Positions 11,401 to 21,592 of a DNA stretch of 64,000 nucleotides are shown here, piece after piece. Where the stretch lies: assembly GCF_023856365.1 (NCBI RefSeq), contig NC_064542.1:8115363-8179362 (forward strand), in the 5' to 3' direction. A program made the position numbers and the translations under genes. The notes beneath the pieces were generated by a model, which saw only the letters and a list, made by a program, of their open reading frames with translations, made no database searches and was not told the DNA's origin. The DNA comes from Brienomyrus brachyistius. Lineage: Eukaryota > Chordata > Actinopteri > Osteoglossiformes > Mormyridae. Position 1 is the stretch's first letter; every line of letters starts with the position of its first letter.

Positions 11401-13540
11401 GAGTTAGGAGCCACAATTACCATCATGACTACCATAGGTATTAGTACAGGCGGTCCCCGGGCTAAGAATGCACGACAACTCATACTTACGAACGAACTGC
11501 CATAACTTCCATCATAGTAAAAATCTGAGTTAAATTCAAATGCTCGTAATAACGAATACATGTGCTACGTTGTGACAGTCTTGAAAACACTGTACGGCTT
11601 CAGCTGTTCATTGAGTTAAAGGTAGAGTACAGTATGCGGTTACAATTACTACTGTATTATTGTTAATTGTTATTATGCAGTGCGTCATTTCTCCGACTTC
11701 CGACAAATTCAGCTTTAACACGGACTAAGGGAGCGGATCTTGTTCGTAACCTGATGACATTGACATAGATGGCAGAATGTTAATATAACAATGTCACACT
11801 AGGTAAGTTATACATCTAGATAATCCAACCATTTGAAAAAAGCAGACATAAGTCCTGGGCATGTGCATTACCTGCTACTACTGAACAGGGGTCACGCTAA
11901 GAAAAAACAGGTCCTTCAGAATTACATAAAAGTTATTCAACTTACGGGCTGAAATAATTACTGAAATGAAAACACAACTGCCACCACTAAAATGGATCAC
12001 GACTTGTCTAACTGCCAAAGGCAGAAACGTTCCCAGATGTGAATTATGGAACAAGCCTGAACTAAATCAGTAGCTGACGATTTCCGTGGAAAACAATGAC
12101 ATATTAAGATGGTTTATTCAATTCCTAAATATGACAGTATTATTATAAATCTGTTTCTTCACTGTCCAGCAGCAGTTATTTCACGTGTTACAATTTCCAG
12201 AACTGCAAATAATTAACTCCTTATTACCACATATTAACAAGTCATACAGTAAAGATCTGAAAGGCAGAATTAATATCAGCATGCCTGGTTCTGTGTGTAA
12301 CGTGACGCTTCTGCCTGATATTACATGTAAACAATGGCCGTGGAAACACAGGATCCCATTTTACTTCAGTATTTAACAAACCCTTTTGGTATCCACAGGT
12401 CTAAAAGACATACTTTCTCCAAAATTAAGTTATTTTCCTCCCACATCCCAAGTGACCAGCCATTCCGTAAAAAAAAAAAAATTATTATTGATAATAATAG
12501 TCGTAATAATAATAATGATTATTATTTAAAATTACAACGTACACAATCTGATCTTCGTCCACAATGCACACTGTACCGAGTCTTAGTACAAAAGTAGGTT
12601 CAAGACTTCTGACAAAGCATAGCAATACCTAACTAGCATAACCGAATATTTGGATTTTGCAATATCTGTATAACAAGGCCACCCTAATAAATGGCGTTCT
12701 AATTGTTTCTGAATTTCAGTTTGATAGTTATGCTACATAGGTTTATACAAAACATACATTGTGTAAAAATATATTCACGGTCTAAAATCCAAAATATCGT
12801 CAATTCGTTTTGGAAGAAACTAACAGCGAAGTTCCCATTTGTCTATTCTGGCCTAAAGCCGAATTGATATTACGTAGAATACTGTTTCGGTTTTAACATT
12901 CCTTCCTATTGCGTTACAATAACGTAGGTCTGAAAAAGAAGAAGAAAAAAATCCAAGACGGCCATTTATATGATAAGTGAAATGACTGATCTACGATCAC
13001 CGACAAAATATCCAATAATTTAGTTGGAGTAATAAGCTTTCGGTCGCGCGACTTAAAAGTTTTTCTGCGAGAGAAGTTTATACCAAGATAGTCGCCTCGG
13101 TTCTTTCTTTAAAATGAAAACGTAAATGCAAAAACGAAAAACAAAGATGTGTGAGTGGGTGGAGAAATATGTCTTCAACAGTATATAAAAATATTTAACC
13201 ATTAACCAAAAAACACCAGAATACACGCTTAATTTCAACATGAAGACAAATGAAGCCATTTCCTATTGTCAAAATTACGAGTAACAATAGTTTTGGTTAC
13301 ATTCTGCGCTGAATTCATTTTAAACAAGCAGACACTGCATTTAAAAAATGTTACCAACAATCAATCCGAAATACAAGAAAACTTTATAAGGGGTACAAAA
13401 CCATAAACGATATAGAGAAATTACATTTTGTTTTGCAGTCTTGGTTAAGTGTTCGAACATAATGCTGCTGGTCACGATTATCGGAGTTATTTCATATTAA
13501 TACAAAGTTAGTACTTCACCTGGATTGCGTTCTGCTCCAT
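1174..13540 (-). CDS. arid6: ARID-domain DNA-binding protein, ARID5B/ARID6 type (10 coding exons, 828 aa)
   Basis: Nuclear, AT-rich-DNA-binding chromatin regulator of the ARID5 group. Coding exons on the minus strand, in transcript order: 13520-13540, 11115-11375, 10264-10459, 9951-10187, 5768-5871, 5174-5321, 4782-4834, 3926-4023, 3247-3388, 1174-2400. They sum to 2,487 bp (829 codons with stop), with matching phases and GT-AG borders throughout. The start MEQNAIQ, spliced to WLGSPYC, parallels ARID5B (MEPNSLQ/WVGSP). Order: BAH-like N-terminus (about residues 8-238), AT-hook GRPRKRK (247-253), ARID (about 290-384; LGGYERVTSQRLWKKVYNEL, then CTRRHYEKLILPYE), second AT-hook RRGRPRGRGR (434-443), and a 408-residue last exon rich in Ser/Pro with PLNLS- and PTDL-type short motifs. 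It is shorter than mammalian ARID5B (about 1,190 aa) but keeps the N-terminal region that ARID5A lacks. The fish paralogue arid6 is the best name by elimination; a divergent arid5 copy is the alternative. Family assignment is firm, the symbol less so. Confidence 0.85.
2401..3246 (-). other. Intron 9 of the ARID gene
   Basis: Unique-looking AT-rich sequence. I see no repeat or exon in it. Confidence 0.6.
3247..3388 (-). CDS. arid6: ARID gene exon 9 (ARID C-terminal tail)
   Basis: 142 bp, phase 2 to 0. Encodes LILPYEQQMKGSRSDKPQ, then a basic segment ending ARLKIKKVASS. Acceptor CCCCAG, donor GTAAGA. Confidence 0.88.
3461..3880. mobile_element. Tigger/pogo-like MITE in intron 8 of the ARID gene
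   Basis: The left end reads TACAGCAGTCTGCTCGTATC and the right end is its imperfect reverse complement (GATACGGAGAGACTACTGTA). Both ends are flanked by TA. The interior has no transposase frame. It lies between exons 8 and 9 (intron 3389-3925) and fills most of that intron. Confidence 0.65.
3926..4023 (-). CDS. arid6: ARID gene exon 8 (DNA-contact part of ARID)
   Basis: 98 bp, phase 0 to 2. Encodes VTSQRLWKKVYNELGG, then NPGSTSAATCTRRHYE. The donor GAAAA|GTGGGT splits the Lys codon and restores it as EKLILPYE with exon 9. Confidence 0.93.
4135..4662. mobile_element. Tc1/mariner-like MITE in intron 7 of the ARID gene
   Basis: Terminal inverted repeats of about 25 bp, CAGTACTGTGCAAAAGTCTT at the left and its reverse complement at the right (4638-4662). 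The spacing of 528 bp and lack of a coding frame fit a non-autonomous element. A CA microsatellite follows directly. Confidence 0.8.
4665..4688. repeat. CA microsatellite
   Basis: Run of CA dinucleotides with one CG interruption, next to the right end of the MITE. Confidence 0.85.
4782..4834 (-). CDS. arid6: ARID gene exon 7 (53-bp ARID exon)
   Basis: 53 bp, phase 1 to 0. Encodes VDLFLLFSVVKRLGGYER, the helix containing the ARID LGGYE signature. Acceptor GTCTACAG, donor GTGAGT. It is too short to show as an independent reading frame. Confidence 0.9.
5174..5321 (-). CDS. arid6: ARID gene exon 6 (start of ARID domain)
   Basis: 148 bp, phase 0 to 1. Encodes EEQNFLDRLYIFMERRG, then SPISKVPKLGFKK: helices 1-2 of the ARID fold. 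Donor GG|GTAAGT. Confidence 0.92.
5768..5871 (-). CDS. arid6: ARID gene exon 5 (AT-hook 1)
   Basis: 104 bp, phase 1 to 0. Encodes the AT-hook LKGRPRKRKS, then a linker ending SSSWIEAK. I chose the acceptor CTATGCAG over an internal CTCTTAG 16 bp downstream, because only the upstream one keeps phase with exon 4. Confidence 0.8.
6728..7228. mobile_element. Inverted-repeat DNA element (MITE-like)
   Basis: AGCCTCTAAGAGGTCAGGGT near the left end (6741-6760) is mirrored by ACCCTGACCTCTTAGGGGCT near the right end (7201-7220). The interior is AT-rich with no coding frame. Superfamily not assigned. Confidence 0.55.
7530..7745 (-). repeat. tRNA-derived SINE, 3' part, reverse orientation
   Basis: Begins CATCCATCCATTTTCTGTAA and continues with the diagnostic GCAGGGAACAATCCAGGATG and CCCATCGCAGGGCAC block shared with the other copies in the window. 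The tRNA-like head is missing. Confidence 0.75.
9951..10187 (-). CDS. arid6: ARID gene exon 4 (YPQYC segment)
   Basis: 237 bp, phase 1 to 1. Encodes VLSYPQYCRFRSLRRRMQD, then LLALGG and FYCRDTFNHPSLESN. All are characteristic of ARID5B just before its AT-hook. Acceptor CTTCAG, donor AAG|GTGGGT. Confidence 0.9.
10264..10459 (-). CDS. arid6: ARID gene exon 3 (BAH-like region, part 2)
   Basis: 196 bp, phase 0 to 1. Begins DEVLAVSKKMVIRLEDLVKW, matching the ARID5B segment that follows HGE. The rest of the exon is not conserved by eye. The donor is G|GTGTCT, chosen because only this position keeps the frame into exon 4. Confidence 0.8.
10460..11114 (-). other. Intron 2 of the ARID gene
   Basis: No repeat or exon recognised. 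Confidence 0.6.
11115..11375 (-). CDS. arid6: ARID gene exon 2 (BAH-like region, part 1)
   Basis: 87 codons, phase 0 to 0, bounded by GGACAG and GTGGGT. Encodes WLGSPYCLRG at the start, then SLGQFFFVRFGP, IAELTLLWED and SSRLYFLPEDTPKGR. These are hallmark stretches of the ARID5B N-terminal domain. Confidence 0.9.
11376..13519 (-). other. Intron 1 of the ARID gene
   Basis: AT-rich; contains one degenerate DNA element (11444-11765) and an A-run followed by AAT repeats near 12,470-12,530. No exon seen. Confidence 0.6.
11444..11765. mobile_element. Degenerate inverted-repeat element
   Basis: The left edge TACAGGCGGTCCCCGGGCTA and the right edge (TTGTTCGTAACCTGATGACA) look like diverged inverted ends of a type common in vertebrate genomes. 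Weakly supported. Confidence 0.35.
13520..13540 (-). CDS. arid6: ARID gene coding exon 1 (start codon)
   Basis: ATG followed by six codons (MEQNAIQ) ends in CAG at a GTGAAG donor, phase 0. This tiny first coding exon has the same layout as exon 1 of ARID5B. Too short to be found as an open reading frame; identified by the family pattern and by its fit to exon 2. Confidence 0.8.
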
Positions 13541-13690
13541 TACTGGCAAACATTCCCCGCGGAGCCCAGCCGAAGCTCCTATCGAATTACACAGCCGGGG
13601 ACTCGTTGCGCAGCGGCACCTTCACACGGCAACCGCGGGACTGGCGCCTCCCAGTGCGGCGCATCGCCTAGGTGTGGCTAAACCTAATTC
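13541..13690 (-). promoter_or_regulatory. Probable promoter / 5' UTR of the ARID gene
   Basis: A GC- and CpG-rich patch immediately upstream of the start codon, within otherwise AT-rich DNA. It contains several CG dinucleotides and GGCGCC. Position and composition fit a CpG-type promoter with a short 5' UTR. No TATA box is evident. Confidence 0.45.
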
Positions 13691-13699
13691 ATTGCAAAA

Positions 13700-15880
13700 A
13701 GTTTATTATTATTATTATTTCGACCCACCTTTTGAAATACTTTCTTTTATAACGTGCGCCATATATCGCAGGCACGCACTTTTGAAGAATAGCGACCGCT
13801 GTCCCGCAATAACGGGAATAACCTAACTTTTATGGTCGAAAACTACATTGTTTCCTTAATATCCGACGTCCTTTAACAAATGTTAATAGGGTTTATCACT
13901 GGTTTTGGAATCCCCGTTCAGTTTCATTCTTCCAAACAGCAACGCGATATATCAATAAGTTGGTTTTGATATAATAATGCATTTGGGGGGGGGGGGGGAC
14001 TGCTGTTGCGAGACGGTAAATTCGCAATTCAGCTCACGTGCCTTCGGCAGCCAACTGAGATGTTGGGGGTTTGGGCTGGTGGAGCAACGTCCTGTCTGTT
14101 ATTCCCAGGTAGGGGGGGGGGGACATTATATACGTGTTACTACCAGGGACGCAACAAATATGGAGAAAGGAAACCTCCATGAAAATCAATAATTGATCAG
14201 TATGAATCAAAATCTCATCTGTGTTTATAGGCAACAATAATGGCGCATTTGAGTTTTTCCTATCAGCATTTGATTACATCGGCCTGTGTTGGTGCCCGAG
14301 GAGAGAAAAGCAGACGACGGCATATTTTGCGTGCTGAGTAGCCCGGTAATTCTCTCCTGAATGAATTGTTGTATTTTTATTTGCTGTAAATGGAATAAAT
14401 GATCATGCCTTAGTTTATACAGTGATAGTTTGTAATTTTATCCAAATTTGAATTAAATCAAAGGTATCATGTTTAAATATCTTTTAGTGATCATCTATTT
14501 TTTTAAGCTGGACCAGTCATTATTGTTTGTTGTTGTTATATTTTTAAAATCATAATTTGTTTTCCATGCATCAGTTTGAGGGATGCGTTTGAAACAGGCA
14601 TATATTTATTAAAAGGTTAACGATGTTTATGTTAAATTTACATTAAGCACTACGGATAAAATGTACGAAATTACTTATTTCAGTATAATTAGTGAAGATG
14701 ATAAGTGACTGTGGAGCCGGAACTGACGTGTGCTTTTAAATTCTCTGCACAGCAGATATTGGACACTATTCTGCCGCAAAATGGCTGACACACTGCAAGT
14801 TTGAGCCTCATTACTTGACGGATGCCTATGGCAACCAGTTTGCTGCCGGCTGCAGTGCTGCTGGCCGTTAGGGGGCGCTCTTTCTGTAACGTGAGGGGTG
14901 ACGTACTGCCCAGCGGGGTTTTTTGTATCTTGGCTGGGGAATCCCTCTATATTATGGTCATTATTATTTTATTGTTTAGTTTTTCTCATAAGAATGATTA
15001 AAGTTTTTTTGTTTATTTTTCTTTTCTTATTTGTTCCTCTGACAAAAGTTAAAACATTGAAATGGATAGTAATTGTTTCAATGTCACAAGGAAATCACAA
15101 AAGCTTTTTGTATTTTTGCATATAGTAAATATAAACATATAGTATAAAAGGTTAACTGATGTAAAGAGTCCCTGTTTATTAGTTCGCAGATCTTTGGAGT
15201 CCACTCAGCCCCTGAAAAGCCCCTTCTCCCTTCCTCTCTCCTTACCGGCAGCTCTTCCTGTAGTAGTTTATGTCCTGCCTATATAATATAATATAAACAT
15301 TTAAATTGCCTGGAAAAAAAATCATATTTAAACATTAGAATCAGATCGAAAGAATCACTATTTCAGTATGGACCTGCACGCCTTCGGTGTGTGTGTGTCT
15401 ACACCGTAATACCCATGGAAACCCACACATATGGCGAACGTGCAAACCCTTACAGTAGCGTCTCCCAAGCGGGCCTTCGCGGGCCCACAGTTGCTGCATG
15501 TTTTTGCTCCCTCCCAGTTCCCACCCAGACAGGCCAGTTTGCCTAATTTCAGGATTTCCTCACTTGGTTAGGACTTAACCAACTTTCATGACCATTTGCT
15601 TCATCAACCTGCTTACATGACCGTTTGTTCCCATAATCTTAAGGTTCACAAATTGACTGGAGTATCCTGGACTGGGGTTAGGAGCATTTACCTTATATGA
15701 CTGTCTTATTTTCAGTAGTAGGTGGGGCCCCTCCTTCATCCTGCAGGGTAACAGTCATAGCTTCTATGATATTTGTGGATGGAGACACCACACCAGAATC
15801 ATATAATATGATCTGAAATAGCACAGTTGCTGTTATTATTATTAATAATAATAATAAACCCAAACTAGCTGGGTTTAAGA
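13700..15880. other. Intergenic, no gene seen
   Basis: AT-rich spacer upstream of the ARID gene, with short G runs and simple AT stretches. No reading frame with family signals. Confidence 0.5.
13985..13998. repeat. Poly-G tract (14 G)
   Basis: Uninterrupted G run on the plus strand just upstream of the ARID gene; a second G run lies near 14,113. Confidence 0.8.
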
Positions 15881-15887
15881 CAGTGCA

Positions 15888-16262
15888 GCTGCTTGACTCG
15901 TTTTCCACCTTCCCCAGTTCTCCCACAACACGCCACACCATTGTCACGCTCGTTCCACTGGCTTCCTGTAGTTGCCCACATAAGATTCAAAACACTGATG
16001 CTCGCCTACAAAGACAAGAATGGACCAGCACCCTCCTACCTAAAACAACGTATCACACCCCGCGGTGCACCGTGCTCTCTCCGATCCTCCAGCACCGCTC
16101 GTCTGGTCCAACCATCTCTCAAGGCGCAAGGAAGACATGCATCGAGACGCTTCTCTGTTCTGGCACCTATGTGGTGGGATGAACTTCCCCTAGATGTCCG
16201 AACAGTTGAGTCATTGTGTGCCTTCAAATGACGACTAAAAACCTACCTCCTTCGGAATTAAT
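15888..16262 (+). mobile_element. Non-LTR retrotransposon (LINE) 3' fragment, coding remnant
   Basis: A plus-strand frame reads FHWLPVVAHIRFKTLMLAYK, then GPAPSYLKQ, LRSSSTA, RRFSVLAPMWWDELPLDVR and SLCAFK. This is the typical C-terminal tail of fish LINE reverse-transcriptase polyproteins (L2/CR1-like). Only the last part is present, so it is a 5'-truncated copy. Confidence 0.75.
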
Positions 16263-16599
16263 TGGATTAGCACTTCCAGGATTATACTCTAATTATATAT
16301 TTTTAATAGTATTACTTAGCAACAGAGTTTTTTTACACTGACAGTATTCTTAGCCGGGTTCTATTGGATCAGTATCAGGATGATGTTCACTGATGAGATC
16401 TCCTGGGGGCCCTGTCTAGTGGAACATGTTCCTCTCAATCTCTCAGAGGAGCAGCAGCTGATGTTCCTCTGCATCTCCATACTCCTCACCGATTTACACA
16501 GAGTGGAGTCCAACTTGTAAAGAAACTTCATACTGGCCACTTGAACACAAGCGATGGACACCTTTGGGGTGAATTAGGACAGAGACTGCGGGTCTGGCC

Positions 16600-16812
16600 T
16601 TCTCATCCAACATCAGTGCCTGACCTCACAAATGCTCTCCAGGAAGAATAGTCAAAAACTCCCATAAACACACTCCTACACCCTGTGGACAGGCTTCCCA
16701 GAAGAGCCAAAGCTGTTATAGCTGCAAAGGGTGTATTAAGAATGGGATGTCATTAAAGTTCATGTGTGTGTAAAGGCAGGTGTCCCAATACTGTTGGCAA
16801 TATAGTGTATAA
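16600..16812 (+). pseudogene. Tc1/mariner transposase remnant (3' end)
   Basis: Reads PDLTNALQEE, then after an in-frame stop LPRRAKAVIAAKG, the C-terminal signature of Tc1-type transposases. The end, GGCAGGTGTCCCAATACTGT, runs to TATAGTGTAT and is the usual 3' terminal repeat. The 5' half was not found. Confidence 0.7.
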
Positions 16813-17074
16813 TGAAAAAAATCCAGGTATAATACAAGTGGAATAGAATATTAGTTAAATGCAAGCACTAAAAACAAAAATGGTGAAGTATATAACTAAA
16901 GAGAGATTGCTAAAGGTATAAAAATGGTACCATATAATATACAAAAATGCAGAATAAATTATTTTCATTCAACAGAGTGAATTAAACCATTAATACTGGT
17001 AAAAACAGTCCAAAAAGTGGCAGGAAGTGGCAAGAGTCTAGTGCTGGATGTGGGCGATGTGGTGGTCCCCCTCC

Positions 17075-17310
17075 AACAACTCAGTTCAGTTCAATTCAAT
17101 TTTATTTGTGTAGGGCATTTTCGCAACATTACATTGTAAACTCCCTAGGAGGAACAAACCTTGAGAGGAACCAGACTCAAAGGGGGAGACCATCCTCCAG
17201 GGGGCAGCAGAGGAAGCCATAACCCTAACCAGACCCATAGGGGGAGCCCATCGTCCAAGGGGCAGCAGAGGAAGCCATAACCCTAACCAGACCCATAGGG
17301 GGAGCCCTTT
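17075..17310. repeat. Dispersed repeat with a short internal duplication
   Basis: Starts TTCAGTTCAATTCAATTTTA, a sequence found at the ends of many fish repeats. It is followed by a unit of about 58 bp present a little over two times (CCAGACCCATAGGGGGAGCC recurs). Confidence 0.55.
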
Positions 17311-17965
17311 TAAGTCGCCTGAAGCCTTTTCACTGTTATCTAATGAATGACGATCATACATATATCCTCACTTAATCAAATATGTATTTATTTTTTTTAT
17401 TATACACACGAATTGCCAATTTTAAGTTCTTGCATGTCTTAATTCACCTTCATATAAAATCACAGATCCGTTGTTGATTCATTGTCATAGTAACACAATG
17501 TTGGTATATAAAGGTAATCGTCAAACATGATTAGGGCACCAGTACTGATGTGTTTTTTTTTGTTTGTTTTTTAATCATTTTCAGCAGTCAAACAGACAAA
17601 TTGTTTTTCTTACCATAGAGCTATTTCTTCCTACCTAATCTTCCAAATCAGCGTAACTGATCAGGATCCTGTCATATAAAATGCTCTGTCTGTCTGTCAG
17701 AGCGGCCGTTTTTCAGTCTGGGTTATATACAGGGACGGATTACAGACCGGGCCAGCGGGGCCGCTGCCCAGGGGCCCCTAGCCCAAAACAATTTGCAATG
17801 CTTATCAACAACGTATTTTCTTTTGTCTATTTTAGAGGGCCTACATGCTTTTATCCTCTGACCCTATAGGGAGGGCGTTTGGCTGCCAAGGGCCCTTGAA
17901 TTGTGGTGGTTGTGGTGCTGGGGGGGCTCGCGAACGTTTTGCCCAAGGGCCCACACAACCCATAA

Positions 17966-18330
17966 TCCATCCATCCATTCATTTTCCAAACCGCTTACCC
18001 TACTGGGTCGTGGGAGGTCTGGAGCCTATCCCGGAAGCAATGGGCATGAGGCTGGGAACAACCCAGGATGGGGGGCCAGCCCATCGCAGGGCACACTCAA
18101 TGTGAACTTTATGCACTCTCACATGCATTCCTATGGGCAATTTAGCAAGTCCAATTAGACTCAGCATGTTTTTAGACTGTGGGGGGGAAACTGGAGTACC
18201 CGGAGGAAACCCCACGACGACATGGGGAGAACATGCAAACTCCACACACATGTGACCCAAGCGGAGATTCGAACCCGGGTCCCAGAGTTGTGAGGCAACA
18301 GTGCTAGCCACTGCACCACCATGCCGCCCC
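17966..18330 (-). repeat. tRNA-derived SINE, near full length, reverse orientation
   Basis: The most complete copy in the window. Read on the minus strand it starts GGGGCGGCATGGTGGTGCAG and continues TGGCTAGCAC (A-box-like), then GGGTTCGAATCTCCGC (B-box-like). After a shared body it ends in a GGTTTGGAAAATGAATGGAT tail. A-box/B-box spacing supports a tRNA-derived, Pol III-type head. Confidence 0.75.
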
Positions 18331-19067
18331 TGGTTATATAATATCATTTAAAACTCAATGCGAACTTTATGCACGAGGCCACCGTAATAAGGCTATAATT
18401 GCTTATTATTGACCACTAATAGTGAAAATCACAGTTCCACATTTTTGTAAAATTCCCCTGTAAAGCTTATTCTTTAAATAAAAACAAAAATACTGTAATG
18501 CTCTCGTTTTGTGTTGTTCATGCCAATTCCACTTTAACAAATTTACAGCTAATTCCTTTTACGTATAAAGTAATGCATTGGTGTTTTTGGCTCATTGCAT
18601 AGCCCCGTTACCTCGCTCCTCCGAGTCTGATGGTTTAAATCCCACCTCTCTTCTGTGTTTATGAAATTTATATTTTCTCACTGTGTGGGTTTCCTTCTGC
18701 AAACCAAAGGGCAGAATGGTGTCTGACGTTTGACTACAGGGCATGTTTGTGTATGTGGACTGGCATTGTGTTCAGGGTGTTTCGCAGTCTTATACTGCTC
18801 TATTCTCTACGCTGAGTCCACGTGGGCTGGACTCCAAGTTCACGTCACGCAGACCAGGATAAGTAATTACAAATTTTCGCCAGCAGATGGTAGCCTTGTT
18901 TCCCATCTAAGTTGTGTGTCTGGTAAATCATCAAACAATTGTGGAGGTAAATCATTCTTACAAATATGTGTAAATGTACTCTGAATACTCATGTACTCAT
19001 GTATTCATTTTTGGTCCTGTTTTTAAATATGTAACCTACATTTCTATTTGCCATTATGTGTTATACA

Positions 19068-19182
19068 CTGCGATGGGCTGGCCCCCCATCCTAGGTTGTT
19101 CCCTGCCTCGTGCCCATTTCTTCCGGGATAGGCACCGGACCCCCCGCGACCCAGTAGGATAAGCGGTTTGGAAAATGGATGA
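19068..19182 (+). repeat. SINE tail fragment
   Basis: GCGATGGGCTGGCCCCCCAT through GGTTTGGAAAATGGATGAA, the 3' body of the same SINE in plus orientation. The head is absent. Confidence 0.7.
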
Positions 19183-19527
19183 ATTATGTGTTATACATAA
19201 TATTAATTAAAATGAAATTTGTCGTACTGTTTCTTGCAGACGTATATCATTACACCAGAAGGGGGCGAAAGTGAGAGTACCTCAGTCCTGAACTGCAGTT
19301 TTTAAGAACGAAGAACCTCACAGCTAAGAGGAGGAAGATCCCATTCTGTTAATGAATCATTCAGTGAGCGAAATCAGCATTGCATTGCCTTCTTTGGAGT
19401 AAACTGGAATTGTGATATTTTACTTTATGTTTCGTTTTCACAAAATGTTCTTTACAGTTTTTCCCGTTAATAAGGATTAAATTACGTCACATGTTCTGTA
19501 CATAGTGGTTTTAGCTCATAAATATTT

Positions 19528-19616
19528 AGGAATATCCTGCCTCGTGCCATAGCTTTAGAGATCCGGATCTCCCGCAACCCAGAAGAATAAGCGATTTGGA
19601 AAATGGATGGATGGAT
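19528..19616 (+). repeat. SINE tail fragment
   Basis: Short 3' end ending in AAGCGATTTGGAAAATGGAT followed by GGATGG; same family. Confidence 0.65.
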
Positions 19617-19619
19617 ATT

Positions 19620-21285
19620 TAGGAATAAGGTATAAGAATTACATATCTGTTTAAAGTTTAAACAGAAATCTGAGACTTGGAAAATATCCCAGGCGCATTT
19701 CCTTTCGACTATAAACAAATACGAATTTATATTTTTAAAATAATCATCTTATATTGGAGGAAATAGGTCGTACAAAGCCATGTGTACAAAACCCATTCAT
19801 GAGAACGCGGCAAGGCGAGAATGGCTCACACTAACATTCACTGCGAGAGATTGAGGGGGGCTGAGCTGCCCCAAGGTCGATCTCCCTTAAAAGTGGGTGA
19901 AATTCTGCATTACCTCCTTCCCGCTGGTAAAGGAACCGCTGACTGAGACGAAGAGGGCTGGCGATGGGTTAGGTGGCCCAACTTACTCTCATGTTTTACA
20001 AAACATTTATTTTAGTCATAATTTATTGTTTACTTCTATGTTTAATGTTTAGTTAAGTACAGAATATACCTAAAATTTTGTTTAATCAAAGTGGAGGTTT
20101 TAAAGAAGTGCTTGTCTCAAGAGTGCTGTTGATATTAATATTAAGACTACTTTTTAAGCATTTTATGTTCAATGGATTTTATATTTTGTGGCAGACATGA
20201 TTCTGAATGCTGAAATCAAGGACACCAGAGAAAATTAAAGATTAAAGAATGATTATTTCGGGAAAAAAGTTATTTGCAGTAGTAATCATTTAGTATATGA
20301 TTTGGAAGTTATGTGTGTATGTGTGTGTGTGTGTGTGTGTGTGCATTTTACAGGAAATACATAGCTTACATTTATTAGATTTCTCAGTAACAAATACATA
20401 TTCACCACATATCCTGCTCATTTAGACATATATTTTGTCGTAAATTCCTTCGGGGGGCTGCTGCCATTCTTGTGGCATTACTGTCTCTAAACAAGAGAAA
20501 CATCTGCTGTGCTTTAAGTGCGGGAGAATGGAGTCTCTCCGCAGCATTTTCTCTGCATGTACAATGGGCACTAACTCTTTCTTTCTGCACTCGTGGAGCT
20601 GCGATTGGCTGCCGAACATAACTGGCAGCCCAACAGACAGCGAAGCCCAATGGAAGTGATGAGTTACAATTCAAAGCCGTCCGGCGCATTCCGAGATCTT
20701 TCTCAAGTCATTTTCGTCATTCGGGTTTTTAACAAAGCCACCGATGAATGGAATTTCTGGCTTCCTCATTAGAGTATTAGAATAAAGCAATTATTCTGGG
20801 GGTTGTTGTGAATTCTAGCTTTCTGTGAATACAAAAGTGACGGCTAGGGGGAGAGGAGACTGGTGGGCACTTCTAGCTGAGTGTATGCCGGACAGCAGGT
20901 CACAGTAAAGGACCTTTTTATGATGGGGCAGCTGGCATATTCTGAGAAACTCTGAAGAGGCAAATAACCGGAAGCCTGCCTCCGGACGAGGTGGCGGATT
21001 GAAAGGGGTCAGAGCTCTAGTTAAATATGGGACTGTAATGTTAAGAGGAAAGTCTGTCCCAGTAAATTAACTGTGGAAAGATTCACCAAGAGCTAGACAT
21101 TCAGGAACCAAGCACAAGATGCGAAGGACAGCCGGTGTAATGCTGCTGAGGGTACACATTCTTACAGAGACACTGAGGGTAGGACTTGTGTTCACAGAAT
21201 GATCTAAGAGTCGCTAGCAGAGGCTACATCACCTGTGCTAGCATGGTAGTTTGGGCTCACTTGCAGATAGGCCTCAAAAAATAGC
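19620..21285. other. Intergenic, no gene seen
   Basis: Mixed composition around a GT microsatellite. Reading frames near 20.4-20.7 kb show no family signal. Confidence 0.5.
20321..20343. repeat. GT microsatellite
   Basis: Uninterrupted GT dinucleotide run of about 11 units, preceded by a few imperfect units. Confidence 0.9.
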
Positions 21286-21287
21286 AC

Positions 21288-21577
21288 TGCTATCGCTTTA
21301 TTTGGATAGTCCGCCTTCTGAGGGCTATCAGAGCATTTGTAACATTTGAACTTAGTTAAGCTTCGACAATTCATCTGTTTCACTGTCTCTATAGATATTT
21401 AACAGAAAATACAGTATAGAGAATATGTAACATAGTCGTAGAATAATTTAATTGAATTTGACTACTCACTCAACCGATGGAATACAAATTGTTGAATCTC
21501 AACTTATAAGTTGTTGAAATGTCACAGATATTGTGTATAACCTCAGTAAGTGGGCTATCCAAATGAAGTATTTACCA
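21288..21577. mobile_element. MITE with TTTGGATAG termini
   Basis: GCTTTATTTGGATAGTCCGC at the left is matched in inverted orientation by GTGGGCTATCCAAATGAAGT at the right. Non-coding interior; abuts a second, different MITE. Confidence 0.55.
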
Positions 21578-21592
21578 TTTACTTTGAAATTT

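Noticed and set aside
15893..16231. 112-aa plus-strand frame as a host gene
   Set aside because: The sequence is the C-terminal tail of a LINE polyprotein, truncated at the 5' end.
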